Shown here in pieces: positions 13,848 through 25,828 of a stretch of 64,000 nt of DNA. Each line of letters opens with the position of its first letter. Within the stretch, counting starts at the first letter, position 1. Origin of the DNA: Setophaga petechia (lineage: Eukaryota > Chordata > Aves > Passeriformes > Parulidae); assembly GCA_024362935.1 (NCBI GenBank), contig JANCRA010000004.1, positions 25,659,121 through 25,723,120 on the forward strand. Direction: 5' to 3'. The position numbers and the translations under genes were made by a program. Under the pieces are notes generated by a model that was given only the letters and a program-made list of their open reading frames with translations, searched no databases and had not been told where the DNA came from.

Positions 13848-14004
13848 CAGCAATGAGTCTTTTATGACACGAGCCACTTCTTCCAGTGAATTCAACTGAA
13901 TGGAAAACAACTGGTCTAAAAGATGTAAGGTAGCTTTTTCAAGGCTTGGTAAGTGACGAAGCCAAAGGCTGAAGACAGCTGATTCAGGAAGGGAGATCTT
14001 CTTC
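13848..14004 (-). CDS. FANCC: FANCC exon 8
   Basis: This exon is 157 nt, identical to human. It encodes [20 protein letters not shown], then [13 protein letters not shown] and a diverged C-terminal part ending VIKDSLL. Human has [20 protein letters not shown] and LEKAMLHLFEKL...FIKDSSL. The block [12 protein letters not shown] is unchanged, and this exon gave the first recognition of the gene. The acceptor is AAACCAG and the donor CTG|GTATGT. The open frame reads on into the intron to 13659, but those residues are not coding. Confidence 0.97.
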
Positions 14005-16947
14005 CTGGTTTAGAGAGGAAGATACTGTTTAACCTGAGTAACTAGAAGGAAGACCAAAAAAAATTTACTCCTCTTTTTTTGTTGGGTTTTTTTTAATACA
14101 TTGGGGAAAAAGGAGACACAAAGATCAACCTGAAGCAAGAGGGAGATGATTTTGTTTACAGTAGCCTGTTCAATAGCAAATCATAATAGCACAGAATGAC
14201 AGGAAATCACCATCATCTACAAATGCAACTTTACCATATGTGTTTAAAACCTAGAAATTTGGTCACATTGGAACCCATCAAAGGCAAACAGAATGTTTAA
14301 GTCTGGAGTTTCCTTCCTCCCTCAAGAAAGGTCCTGTCCCTGTGCTCTCCTCAAACCCAGATTAGTTCCTGCAGACAGCTACTGACAGATGAACAGGAAG
14401 GTTTCTGCTGTATAAGCAAGGCATTACCTATCTTTGCAGAGAAATAAGGAAGAAACCCAAAACCAACAACAACAAAAAGGAAAAAAAAGATAAAAAACAA
14501 AGAAAAAAAAAATTACGTAGAGGTAGCTAAGTCTTCAGCCCACCAGCACTGACCAGAGCTATACAACAGACAAATAGTTAAGAAGACAAGTTATCTCTTC
14601 ACCTAAAGACTTCAGCTATTGGCGTTGTATCACCACAAAAGAAAAGGCACAGTGTGGACCAGCATGAATCAACTAACCTCCCAAGAAGAGATATCACAGC
14701 ACAAACACCCTAGAATATTTTTGTAGCTATTGTGATAGTTGCCAATTAAAAGGTTCAAAGCAAAACAATACATAAATAACAATAAATATTTGCCATGGTC
14801 TTAAATCAAGTTAAGATTAAAAACCTAAAATTAGGCTGGAGAATACATGCAAACTAAAGCAACCGATAAAAGGAGAAAGACACCAGCAGAAGGAATATTA
14901 AGCTGTTTTAGGATCTATTTTCAATGTATTTATTTTGCCATACGTTTGTTTCATTATCAGCTCTCAGAATTCTGAATTTCACTTAAAAGCCTGTATTTTT
15001 TCCATTCAGTATTATGTAATGAACTTAAAGAATACATGAGGAGACAAGAAATACATTGAAGTAGCCAGAATTTCAAAACTGTAAAGCAATGTTCAATTTC
15101 AGGACACTGTTTTATTAAATATTACTATTAAAGCACATACACACATGAGAGTAAATAAAGAATGACAAGAGATTAGCTGATTTTGCCACTATCAACTTTC
15201 TTGTTGTTTTCGTGACAGCATGGTAGATAGTATAAATATTATGTCAGGAAAAGAAAGCTAATAAGCTTACATAGAGGTGCTGCAACTCTAAGATATAAAA
15301 ACCATACAGGAAGTTAACTGTAGTGATTATACTCCCACAGCTGAACTTGCAGATGTGCCCACCAGGACAATTTTGAGTTCTTTAGAGCCCTGCAAGTGCC
15401 CTATCCTCTGGGGCAGGTTCCACCCATGTTCAGAAAGAAGACATGTTCAGAACTCAACAGAGTAAAGGAAGATAGAAGTCAATTGTCAGAGAGGGGGAAA
15501 AAATAAAATACAAGCACATTCACATTAAGACCACATGAGTTCAGTGACAGTTCTGGGATATATCATGCAAAGCATGTGCAATCCTCTCAGGGAAACTTTT
15601 GCAAACTGCACTTTTGTTGAGGACCCTGCAAGAGTCACTTAGTCAAAAGCCATGTGAAATCAGGTATATTTGTTCACTGTGATAAGTAAGTAGCTCAACA
15701 GTTAATAAAAGAGACATTTCTTTCAGTCAGAAGAACCTCTTACTACCATCCAAAGAATGGCCTTACTCACAACATGAAGTGTCAGAATGGTCATGATGGA
15801 CTTTCAGACTTATGGGACGTGAACAGTCAGAAGCCACAAAGTACGGACAAGTGGAAGGGTGAAGGACAGCTCTGTGCTTTTGAGCACATCTTTCACTACC
15901 AACTGCCACATTCACACTCCTTTTTAATTCCTTTCCCTTGACTTCTAGTAACACGCATGGATTAGTTATTGTACTTTTCCGTTAATTATCTATTTTTGTC
16001 TGGAGCCCTCAATGGATCACCACAAAAATATTTATTAGAACATCTCAGAAATTATGATGAGTACAGAGGAAGCAATTAAGACTGCTTAGAAAAGGAGAGA
16101 AATGGATAATCGACACAAAATGTTCACAAGGGACATTTTCTAGTATAAAAAAAGTGTTTATAATACAGCATGTCAGGTACAACTTGAATAAAGCAATTCT
16201 CAAGCAAATGCAGGCTGTGCTTTCCCTGACACTCTCCCTTCATGGCATAGCCAACCTTGCTGTTGTTCAGGTTCACTCAGCTGGTTTCCATCCATTGACT
16301 AATTTTATCAGAACAGTGGGTTTAGTGGTAGCAAAACAAGCAGAGCTGTATTTCACAAATTGCTCCTCTTTCAGACTCATTAAAACTAATCTGCTGAAAA
16401 CCAGGAGAATTTAAAATCTAGACAAGCAATTTCACAAAAAAAAAGAAAAAAACAAAAAACCCAAAAAACAAACTAACTAAAAAATCACCAAAAACAAACA
16501 ACCAAAAAAAACCAAAACCAAAACCCCAAAAGAATTATGAAAACATCAAACATAAGGATCTACCTTACAGAAAAACTAAAATCACTCCCAAAATGTCAAG
16601 TTAGCAAAGGTAATACACTTATATGACACATAAATGACATTTCTGTGACAAATTATCACAACTTCCACAAAATTCCTAAAATCTATTGGAGGTTTTAACC
16701 TCCTTTTTAGGGAATAGGTGAGACAAAGTCACAGTCAATATTTAAGGCTGTTTTGCCACATTTTGTGCATTACAGCAATGTAAAATTCTGCTTTGGCCCA
16801 GATCCTTAGCTCTGCTATCCAACTGCAAGGGAAATACCTTACTAGAAAAGTATACAGTGCACGCAGCACACAAACCTAGAAAAGGGACATTGAATTGAAT
16901 TTATAGTCTTTATGTAAATGCAAAACAATACAAACCCTGCTACTTAC
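14005..16947 (-). other. FANCC intron 7
   Basis: AT-rich, with an A/C-rich low-complexity tract (16431-16530) and a small palindrome at 16688-16703 (7-bp arms, 2-nt centre). No recognised transposon. Confidence 0.8.
16431..16530. repeat. A/C-rich low-complexity tract
   Basis: Irregular mix of A runs with CCA and CAAA words. No repeat unit is maintained. Confidence 0.85.
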
Positions 16948-17112
16948 TTTAAAAAGGCCTCATTCACAGCCTCTAGAAACTCTGAACTGAGAATTTCTTT
17001 TGATGACCCTCCATGGTAAAGAAGGAGAGTTTCCAGCAATGGAGTTAGATCAGGCAAAGTAATGAGAGGCACACAGAAAATGGAAATAGCATTCACACGA
17101 CTGGCTGAAATG
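16948..17112 (-). CDS. FANCC: FANCC exon 7
   Basis: This exon is 165 nt, as in human. It encodes [20 protein letters not shown], then [14 protein letters not shown] and [17 protein letters not shown]. Human has [22 protein letters not shown] and PEFFEAVNEAILL. Two possible AG acceptors are close together (TTAG|CATTTCAG|CC). The first is required, because exon 6 ends in phase 2 and only this choice keeps both frame and length equal to human. The donor is AAA|GTAAGT. The reading is otherwise free of ambiguity. Confidence 0.97.
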
Positions 17113-19180
17113 CTAAGGCAAAAAATAAACACAATTCATATTTCAGAAAAGTCATAAATTCTAAACTGTTAAGCAAAGAAACGGACAGTAATAATTACAG
17201 AATATTAAATGTAATACATGCATACCTAACTGCTCAAAAACTACTTACCAGATGACTGCTGACATATCACTTATTATTTTGCATAGAATTTTAAGAAGTC
17301 AAGATAAAATTTTGATATTTAAGTGCTCAAAACAAACCACGTGAGGGATATCAACACAACTCTGAATTGAACCCAGTTGTGATGGCTCCATCACCACATC
17401 CTTACTAGCAGACACTTAATTGTCTTTCCCAGCGAAGGAAGACTAGAGACTCATAGCTCCTAGGCAAGTTTCCTGGAGCCCCAGAAGAGACAACCTAATT
17501 GCTTTTCAGGCCTCCTGTCGCCTTTTTAACCTTTCTTTCCTCTTAACAGAAAAAAATTATGCTGTCTTCAAGTGCTCAGCTGGAAAATTTTTGTCTTACA
17601 GATCTATAGCTGAAGAAAAATGCAGCCCCTTTGGACCTTAATACACAAACCACGTGCTGGATCTTCTCCCTAAAACTACATGGTTGGAAATGGTTAAAGA
17701 CAATGGAATCTAGAACATAAAGAAAACACAAAAACTTTGGGACTTTAAGAAAATTAAAATGCTAGAGACTAGATTTGCCAAAAAAAGTCACAACTTCCCC
17801 AGAGAATATATATTGTTTCTAGCACATGAAATTGTAGCATTGACAGGAAGATACTTATAAAGACCAAGAACTATGAAACACTGAATTCTCGCAAATTAAA
17901 ATATTGTCCTATATTGTTTGTAAAAGGCTTTCCTGAGTTCCTGCAAATCTTTCCTGAATCACTAAAAGAAGTGCATTCTCTGAAAAAATCTGAAAGTATT
18001 TTCTTTGAGGAGTCACCAATAGGACTTCAGGACCTATTGGTGAGGACAGAGAATTAAGAAGGCTGCTCAGCAGTATAGACACCAGGTACTAATCATCACT
18101 ATTTAACCAGAGAGAGAAATAAAATGAAACATTTTCCAAGATGCACATTTCTGAGTAATTACCTGATTAAATATTTGTTTAAGGTTTCTTATACTGAAAT
18201 ACTTCAAAATGCACTTTTGTTACAAGTATTTTTGTAAGAATAGTAATTATGATCTGATCGTGCAGCAGTATTTTCCAGGATACACAAACCTGAAACTCTA
18301 AATCAGCTCCCTTTACAAAATTATGTTTCCAGGATTAGCAAAATTCAGCAGATGAATTTACTCTTACTTAACTTTAGAAGAAAAACCCTGTAAAGATAGT
18401 TTTGTTCTAGATAATCTTCAAAATATGTTCTTGGAAAATAGTGCACAATCCACTCTACTGTGTTCAATGAATTTGTAACAAACTTATCATCTGAATTTTT
18501 AAAATATCACTAAGTGGGAAAAGGAGAAAATGTACATCTCTAAAAGCAAGCTACTTTTGTCTCCTGAACTTGAATAAACATCCATATCATAATTTCTACA
18601 CTCAAATATCAACCTAAGTTCAAAGTTTTCTCTTTCTCCCAGCAGAAATCAGGTATTTTTCTTCCCAACAGTCTCAACCAGCTTTACAGCCAAGTCTGTT
18701 TCACTCTACTTTTAAAAATGCTGGCATTTAGTTCCTACATGGAAAGAAACTTTATGATACTCCTCATTAACTGCATCCATAATTTTAATACTAAAATCAG
18801 TTCTAAACAAATTCAGCTCATTTAATCTTCCTTACCAAATATCTAGATGCAAAGAGGAAGGGGAGGTTAATAGCCAAGTTAAGCCAAGAAAGGCATAAAT
18901 CAGACAGCAAAAGGACATGATCATGTGACAAAGAGTGACAGCAGCACCATTAGCAAATGCTCTTTGAAGGTCCCTTCCAATTCCTCTACTACTCCTAGGT
19001 TAAGTACACGTACATGAAGAAGCCAAGCTTACCAAGCTTGTCCACACCTTAAATTATCTAACATATGTATCCAAAACTTTTCAACTGAAGCCTAATTTGC
19101 CCAAGACTGTAAAATGATCCTCACTGAACTTTAATGACCCAGACCAAAACACATCAAACTTATGTTTAGATAACACCTAC
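17113..19180 (-). other. FANCC intron 6
   Basis: Unique-looking sequence. The one structural feature is a perfect 11-bp inverted repeat at 18013-18043. Confidence 0.8.
18013..18043. repeat. Inverted repeat, 11-bp arms, 9-nt loop
   Basis: Arms TCACCAATAGG and CCTATTGGTGA pair perfectly around ACTTCAGGA. Confidence 0.9.
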
Positions 19181-19245
19181 CTCTCCTGAATGTTAAGTCC
19201 ATTGCACTGGTTTTCTCTGAGTTCTGTTACTAATGAAACGACCAT
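19181..19245 (-). CDS. FANCC: FANCC exon 6
   Basis: This exon is 65 nt, the same as human exon 6. It encodes MVVSLVTELRENQCNGLNIQE, where human has [21 protein letters not shown]. The block ELREN-NG is the strongest match. The acceptor is TTTAACAG and the donor GAGAG|GTAGGT, leaving phase 2, so the last two bases pair with the first base of exon 7 to give a serine codon. It sits only 796 bp from exon 5, the shortest intron seen here. Confidence 0.96.
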
Positions 19246-20041
19246 CTGTTAAATAAAATAAAAGTAAATAAAATACATTACATTTACTGACAATAAGCAG
19301 ACATTAGTTGCATGGCTCTATGTGTGACTGTAAAGGATGTTCTGTAAAGGTTAATAACTTCCTCTGTTCATCTATTTTGATTTTTTAATTTTTTAACTAT
19401 TGATGGCAAATTAAAGCTCTCCAAATCACTGAACTGACTATGCTGCAAAATGTTATTTTACACATTATATACTTTATACATTTTAAAACAAAGAAGATAT
19501 TAATTTTATCTCTGCTTCCCCAAGAGTAAAGGCATAACTTTCAGAAGAGCATTACTAATAATTTTTACATACTTTGTCTAATTCGAGTCAACATATCATG
19601 AAATATTATTCCCATTATTTTTATATATCTTAAATAGAAAAGTGACTTTAGCTAACATTTAGGGTTCATCTCCCATTTTAAATGCAGCAGATGCAGTAAA
19701 AAAACATTCAGAAGTTACATTCTAATACAAAAAATTATAAATATAATTTTAACTTCATGGTAAAAAATAATGATAGAATAGGTTTTTCTTTTGCTATAGC
19801 GCAACGGGAATGGGAATTTTGTTTTTATGAATATTTATTATAGTGTAATCTAATAAAAAATTCTCATTTGTCCAGAGATCTCCCACTTCATTTTTTCCCT
19901 TAAAAGGTTGTAAAAGTAACTGAGGTAAGAAAAGATAAACAAAATTCAGTTCATGTTCCTTATCACAATGACAGCTCCATGTAGGTGCTTATAAACTGGT
20001 GATTTATTATTGTCAAAATCTCAATTACACCAAATACTTAC
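19246..20041 (-). other. FANCC intron 5
   Basis: A short 796-bp AT-rich intron. I see nothing else in it. Confidence 0.85.
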
Positions 20042-20161
20042 ATTTTTAACCAAGTGACAATAATAATCTGCTGACGTGTAGCCCAGAGCTGATATGAATG
20101 TACTGGTTTCTGCTTCATTACTTTCCCACTTAGAAGAAGAAAGGAGATGGCACAGCAAACT
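20042..20161 (-). CDS. FANCC: FANCC exon 5, three codons longer than human
   Basis: This exon is 120 nt against 111 nt in human. It encodes SLLCHLLSSSKWESNEAET, then STFISALGYTSADYYCHLV and KN. Human has GVLSHILSALRFDKEVALF and TQGLGYAPIDYYPGLLKN. The ends align well, and the three extra codons fall in the divergent stretch around WESNEAET. The acceptor is TGTTTCAG and the donor AAT|GTAAGT, both phase 0. In human FANCC the donor of this exon is the site of the well-known c.456+4A>T disease variant. Here position +4 of the donor is A, as in the normal human site. Confidence 0.95.
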
Positions 20162-21299
20162 CTGAAACATCAACAGAACGGCAATGAAGTTGCAGGCTAA
20201 TACAAGCTGTGTAAAGGGACAGGACAGCTATTAAAGGCCTGGGGCAAGGCCTTTTGATCAGCTGTGGCCATTTTACACCATTGATACAGAAGAGCAGACA
20301 GCCCCACGACCATAAGGAAAATGCTGCAGCTGCTACAATCACAAGTGGGGTCACACACACTACAAGATTTCAGCAGCTGTCCAATCTCAATGGAGACCAT
20401 TCACATCAAAACCACAGACCGTAGCTAGGTTTCAGTTCTCTGAGAGCCATTTCAATCACCTGTAGTGTTGATCAGTACCATGATCAAGAAGTGCAAGAGT
20501 GTAATTAACATCTACTTTTCCATATCACTTCTTCAAGATGCTCCGGGGTTCAGAGTCTGGTCTCACACTGTAGTTTGCTTAATTTACTCATTATTTTGAG
20601 AAGATGATGATAAAAATCTTGACATTTACTTCTCTACCAATTTCACTACAAAATGTTTTATGTTTCATTAGAGCCTTTTAAATTCATCATATGATAATCT
20701 AAGCAATCCTTTGATGAGAGATTCCAAGTCAGATTAACAGATTTGGTACACTGGTTCTGCCGGCGTGCACAGGGGACTCTGAGCACAGTACTTATGCTTT
20801 CCTAGTTCTTCAGCCCTACTACAGCTCTGCTGTCATTTGGACAGATCTTACACCCCAGCACTTTACCTAGCAAACTCATTATGAAAACCAAAAATGCAAA
20901 ATCTTGAGCACTTTTTTTTTTTAAATCTTGGTGTCACAACTGAGCTGAGATAGTTCTAAGTTGACCATCAAACTGTCTACTCTGCATTTTTTACAGTTTC
21001 ATTCCTGTTCTTGACTGCTACACACTAACATAACAACAGTTACGTTCCCTTTCCAGGGTTCATTTCAGGGCTTTATGCATCACTGACACTTACAGTATAA
21101 ACTTTATATGGCACTAAGTATATAAAACTCTTTGTAACAGAGGGTCAGGATTAGTATACACTGAAAAAGGCCTTCATTTAAAAACATGATTAAAGGAAAG
21201 TTCAGACAAAACCTCTGTGACTTCCATGGTTGTTTAGGCTGCTTCATTCTGTGCATTCTTATTAATAAAAAGAGGAACCGGATGAAAGATTTTTGAGAC

Positions 21300-21317
21300 A
21301 AAAAAAAAAAAAAAAAG
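21300..21317. repeat. Poly(A) tract, 18 A
   Basis: Simple homopolymer in intron 4. Confidence 0.95.
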
Positions 21318-23047
21318 GAAATCTCACTAACTTATTTTCTCCGTTCAGAAACTCAAGTATTTATACATGTTTTTGTTGAATATCCCTAAGCAACTGTTTC
21401 AGAAGTCCTGGAATTAGATATATTCAATCCATGTGTTCCATGTTTGATTGATGCGAGAGAGAAGAATCAGCAGAACACCAGAGGTCTAAGAAAATTCACT
21501 GTTCTCAAAATAAGTAAGAATTTGGGGTACCTTATTTATTGTACTTCAGGATTCTTTTACTACCTTGAAGGTTTATGTTAAATGTCTAAATATGTCTTTT
21601 CCTTCATAACTTTTTTCCTAGATAGCCCTCAACAGGAGCAGCTGCTGTTCTATTGGCATCCAGAGAATTCCCACAAATAAAAGAGAAGGAAAAATGCTGT
21701 GGCTAAACAGTTTCAAAGTAGTAACTTACACTCAATTTTTGCATTCTTAAGAAAAAGACAGAAAAGAGCAGATACTAAAAATGTACAAGCCTCTAAAGGT
21801 GTCAAAAGCAAAAGTTAAAATCTATTAACTCTACAATCTCCCAACAGGCCTTAATCAATTAATTAATAAACAATAATAGCCTTTATATATTTTTATTGTC
21901 TTTTGCAACTATTACTAAAGTTAAATTTTCTTTTCAGAACACTATCAAGGGTACCTACAAAACAGGATAGTTTGCCAAGTAGGATGAGATAAGGGATCAA
22001 ACTGCAAGTCAAAAACAAAATAAAGGGGGTGTTAACAACAGCAAACCTGGGATGCCACTTTCACGAGAGGTAAGGAAGGAGCTTGAAAAGTACAGAGTCT
22101 GTTGGATTGATTAATGAAAGACTTACAAAAAGCTTGACCAGTGATAATAAACATCTCTGTGACAATAAAGATCTCTGAAAAGGATTTAGCAGGCTGACAT
22201 GGCAGCAAATGACAGCTAAATGAGGGACTGGCTTAAAATCCCACATATTCACCTGTAGCACTACCAAATTTATTATCTAGTGACCTTTTCTGTAACCAGA
22301 ATTTTCCAAAAGGTAAAATACATTGAATGGTCTCTTTGTGAAGAGTACTTTTGAAATTATTTCCCCCCCTGCCCTTGTGTAACAGCCAGTGTTAACCAAG
22401 CAGTAGAAGAAAAGAGAAGCAAAATAACTATACACCATCAGAGTCTGCATATGTCCTGCAACACTTTCCTGTGATGGTTTCCAGTTTGGTACTGTTTTGG
22501 GGTTTTGCTTGCTTATTTACTTGCTTGGGGGTTTTTGTTGCTTCATTTTCAATTTACTAGATCCATGCAAGGAATTTGCAGATTTTTTTTTCTTGAAATG
22601 TACAAAATCTCTGAGCAGCCAGAAGGGGGCAAGGGAAACACAGGCAAGGAGATATTGTAGTCAAAATGAAAGGAGTTATTAAGTATTTATATAAAACAAA
22701 TAGGTATAAAAGACAGAAAACATTTACAATTCAGTTCTGTGTCTTATGTACTTCATTTTACTGACAGTGTTGCAGTGGAAAGCCTGAGACATCCCTACAG
22801 GCAACAAGGTATTTGTTAAAGTAAGTTAAAGCATTTGTCTTTTTCAGTTTAAAAGCTTTCTTAATCTTCTAGAACACACACAGAAAGCTCTCCTTCTCTC
22901 TAGAAAAAGTAGCTTATTTATTTCTTATATAATTCTGGTTGCAAGTGATAATTCTTTTACTACTGTATATTAACAGAGAGCTGTCTGGAAGAAAAAACAG
23001 TACTGATGCTTGACTCATACTAGACAAATGAGTTGTTAGGATAAGAA

Positions 23048-23318
23048 ATATTTAATGTCTTCATCAATGGGATGGGACTGAGTGGGACAGTAGGATCGAG
23101 TGCACCCACAGCGAGTTTGCAGATGACACCAAGACACAGGGGGCAGTTGATTCCCTGTGGGAAGGGATGCCATCCACAGGAAGGAGGGGTGGGCCTGGGT
23201 GAACTTCATGAAGTTCAACAAGGCCAAGTGAAAAGTCCAGCACCTCGACTGGGCAATCTCCAATATCAATTATCAGGGATGAATGGATTGAGAGCAGCCT
23301 TGAGGGCAGAGAAGGGCT
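23048..23318 (+). mobile_element. CR1 LINE fragment (RT thumb region)
   Basis: A short internal piece around the RT catalytic block. GAGTTTGCAGATGACACCAA (23112-23131) encodes the F-A-D-D-T box in one frame. It is followed by the stretch that in CR1 precedes the region ending AACAAGGCCAAGTG. Both ends are truncated and frames are broken. Confidence 0.85.
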
Positions 23319-24439
23319 CAGGAATATCTGAAACTAACTCTTTCAGAAAGAGAAATATAAAAGATTTCAGATTTTCTCACATATATAGGAAGCAATACAA
23401 ACATTCAAACCTTGTGACAGGTTTCATTATTAAATTATGAATCCCCCAAGCATTTGGAAAATCAAAAGGCATGACATATTACAGAGCCAAAGTATCAAAC
23501 AGTTATTTGATACTGATGGCTTTTAAGGAATCATTTCAAGATCAACACCTACAAGGTATTCAAGTACATGCTGAGAAAATTGTCAGCACTAAATGTACTC
23601 CTGTACTGATGGTATCAGTCAAGGATCCTACACTTCCCCAGCAAAATTAACAATTTGTGATCTGCACAATTATCAGCTATTCCTGGCAGTGAATCAATTA
23701 TCACTCACTGTCTAATCCACTAATACTACATTCTACAAGCCATGAAAGTGGATCTGCAGCAGAAAAGCTGCATTCAAAAGGAAAAATAACAAGGGGTCTT
23801 TTATTTTTGTATTTCCAGAATCAAGATGGCTGATTTTGGAAAACAAACACCAGTCAGGCACACTCTAATATCCTAAATGACTTTTTTCTTGACTTCTCTC
23901 ACCACTAAGTAAGGAAACCACCTTGGCTGTAATTGTAAGAGAAAAAATCCATCCCCCAGCCTAGGATTAAAGGCATGCTATTCAAAATCCCATTCAACCG
24001 AAACTGAATTAATGAGTTTTTATAAAGCCCTCACAGTGACCAACTTCTCTGAGCAACCTTGCAAGTGACTTTATTGTACTGATGCAATTTATACTGAGTA
24101 AAACTGCAGACAATTCAAAATCCACTGCTGCAGAGAGATTTCTAATACCTTTAACAGGCAGATAATCCTATGAGCATTACCACAAAGATATAAACTCATG
24201 AACTTTCTTTATCAGTGTAAGCACAGTGCTTCATATCTACAAGATCCTATAGCATACCACCACTTCCTCCCCACTCCCACAACAAAATTCAGTATGGCAT
24301 ATGGAATAGTATATGATTTGCTGAAGCAAAGCAAGGGAAGAAAACAAATTTTCTCAGTTCTTAGACTTCACAGTAGTTCTTGTTCTGTAGATGGTCCAGA
24401 GCTGGGATATCAATACAAAGAAAACAAAAGAAAAAGAGA

Positions 24440-24602
24440 GGATAAAGAGAGAAAAGAGAAAGAAAGCCAGAGAAACGCAAGAATGAGAGAAAAAATAAAG
24501 AGAGGACATCATTTATTCCCTTTTATAGTTCATCTGGTGCATGCCTCTTATGTAAACTAGACTTGTCACACAATTTTGTTCACTCATGCACAGCCAGTCC
24601 TT
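24440..24602. repeat. 163-bp tandem duplication, copy 1
   Basis: Begins GGATAAAGAGAGAAAAGAG, with an A/G-rich first half and a unique second half. It is repeated immediately downstream with few substitutions and a 2-bp deletion. A long open frame across it (24198-24560) is not a gene. Confidence 0.95.
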
Positions 24603-24763
24603 GGATAAAGAGAGAAAAGAGAAAGAAAGCCAGAGAAATGCGAGAATGAGAGAAAAAATAAAGAGGGGACCTGATTTATTCCCTTTTATAGTTCATCTGG
24701 TGCATGCCTCTTATGTAAACTAGACTTGTCACAATTTTGTTCACTCATGCACAGCCAGCCCTT
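24603..24763. repeat. 163-bp tandem duplication, copy 2 (161 bp)
   Basis: Second unit, differing mainly by transitions and by loss of one CA near the word CACACAATTTT. Confidence 0.95.
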
Positions 24764-24939
24764 CTCCTGGAGGTGAGGTGGGGGTGGGGGACTAAGCATG
24801 AGTCTCAAGGCAGAGCGGGATCTTGGCTCAGAACAGCACTGCCCCAGCTCTACAGGACTCTCTACTGCAATCACACCTTTCCTGTAGCAATACTCAGAAT
24901 GTTGAGACAAAAGATGCTTAGATCTGATCCTCTACAGTG

Positions 24940-25828
24940 GCCCCTCAGTCAGTTTGCAAATGAAAGTGAGCTGGGTGGGAGATTTGATTTGCTGAAGTGT
25001 AGGACGACTTTACTGAGGGATCTGGACCAGCTGGATCAATGGGCTGAGGCCAGCGGTATGAAGTTTGTATGGTGAAGTGCTGGGTCCAGCCCAACACTGG
25101 GTCCAGTCACAACAACCCCAGACAGCACTACAGGCTGGGGCATGAGACGCTGGAAAGCTGCCCAGCCAAAAAGGACCTGCAGGGGCTGGTCAAAAATGGC
25201 TGAGCATGAGCCACCTGTGCCCAGGTGGCCAGGAAGGCATTTTGGCCTCTATCATCAATAGTGTGACCAGAGGACAGGGCACTGATTGCCCCCTGCACTA
25301 GGCACTGGTGAGGCACCTTGAATCCTGAGTCCAGTTCTGGGCCACTCACTGGAAGAAGGCCATTGAGGGGCTGGAGAAGTCCAGAGAAGGGCAACAGAGC
25401 TGGTTAAAGGTCTAAAGCACAGACCTATGAGGGGCAGCTCTGGGAGCTGGGGATGTTTGGCCTGGAGAAAAGGAGGGGAGACTCTACAACTATCGTCCTC
25501 TACAAGTGCCTGAAAGAAGGGTGTAGCCAGGAAGTGAATGATCTCCTCTGTGACAATCTCAGTAACAGCTGACAGGACAAGAAGACATGGTCTCAAGTTG
25601 CACCAGGGGAGGTTTAGATGGGATATTAGGAAAAATGTCTTCATTGACAGGGTTGTCAGGCATTGAAATCGACTGCTGTATTGGTGGTGGCATCATCACT
25701 CCTGGAAGTCTTCAAAAGGTGTGCAGATGCGGCACTAGGAGATGTGGTTGGGTGGCAATATGGCAGTGCAGTGTTAACACTGGACTTCGTGATCTTATAG
25801 GTCTGTTCCAAACTCCATGATTCTAGAA
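24940..25828 (+). mobile_element. CR1 LINE fragment, RT to 3' end
   Basis: Begins at the RT catalytic block, where the box is degraded (F-A-N-E), and runs through the CR1 C-terminal region and 3' untranslated end. Landmarks are CAACAACCCCAGACAGC (25109), GCCCAGCCAAAAAGGACCTG (25160-25179), GGTTTAGATGGGATATTAGG (25611-25630) and a final CATGATTCTA near 25825. Because it starts at the same RT region as the 23048 copy, the two are separate insertions. It lies just downstream of a 163-bp tandem duplication. Confidence 0.9.

Noticed and set aside
20130..20400. Minus-strand open frames overlapping exon 5
   Set aside because: One is in the wrong frame for FANCC, and the other contains a GQLL word that superficially resembles exon 3; the true exon is 20042-20161.
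24198..24560. 120-codon plus-strand open frame
   Set aside because: It crosses the first unit of a tandem duplication and a purine-rich tract giving Lys/Arg/Glu runs. No start context, splice sites or known domain.
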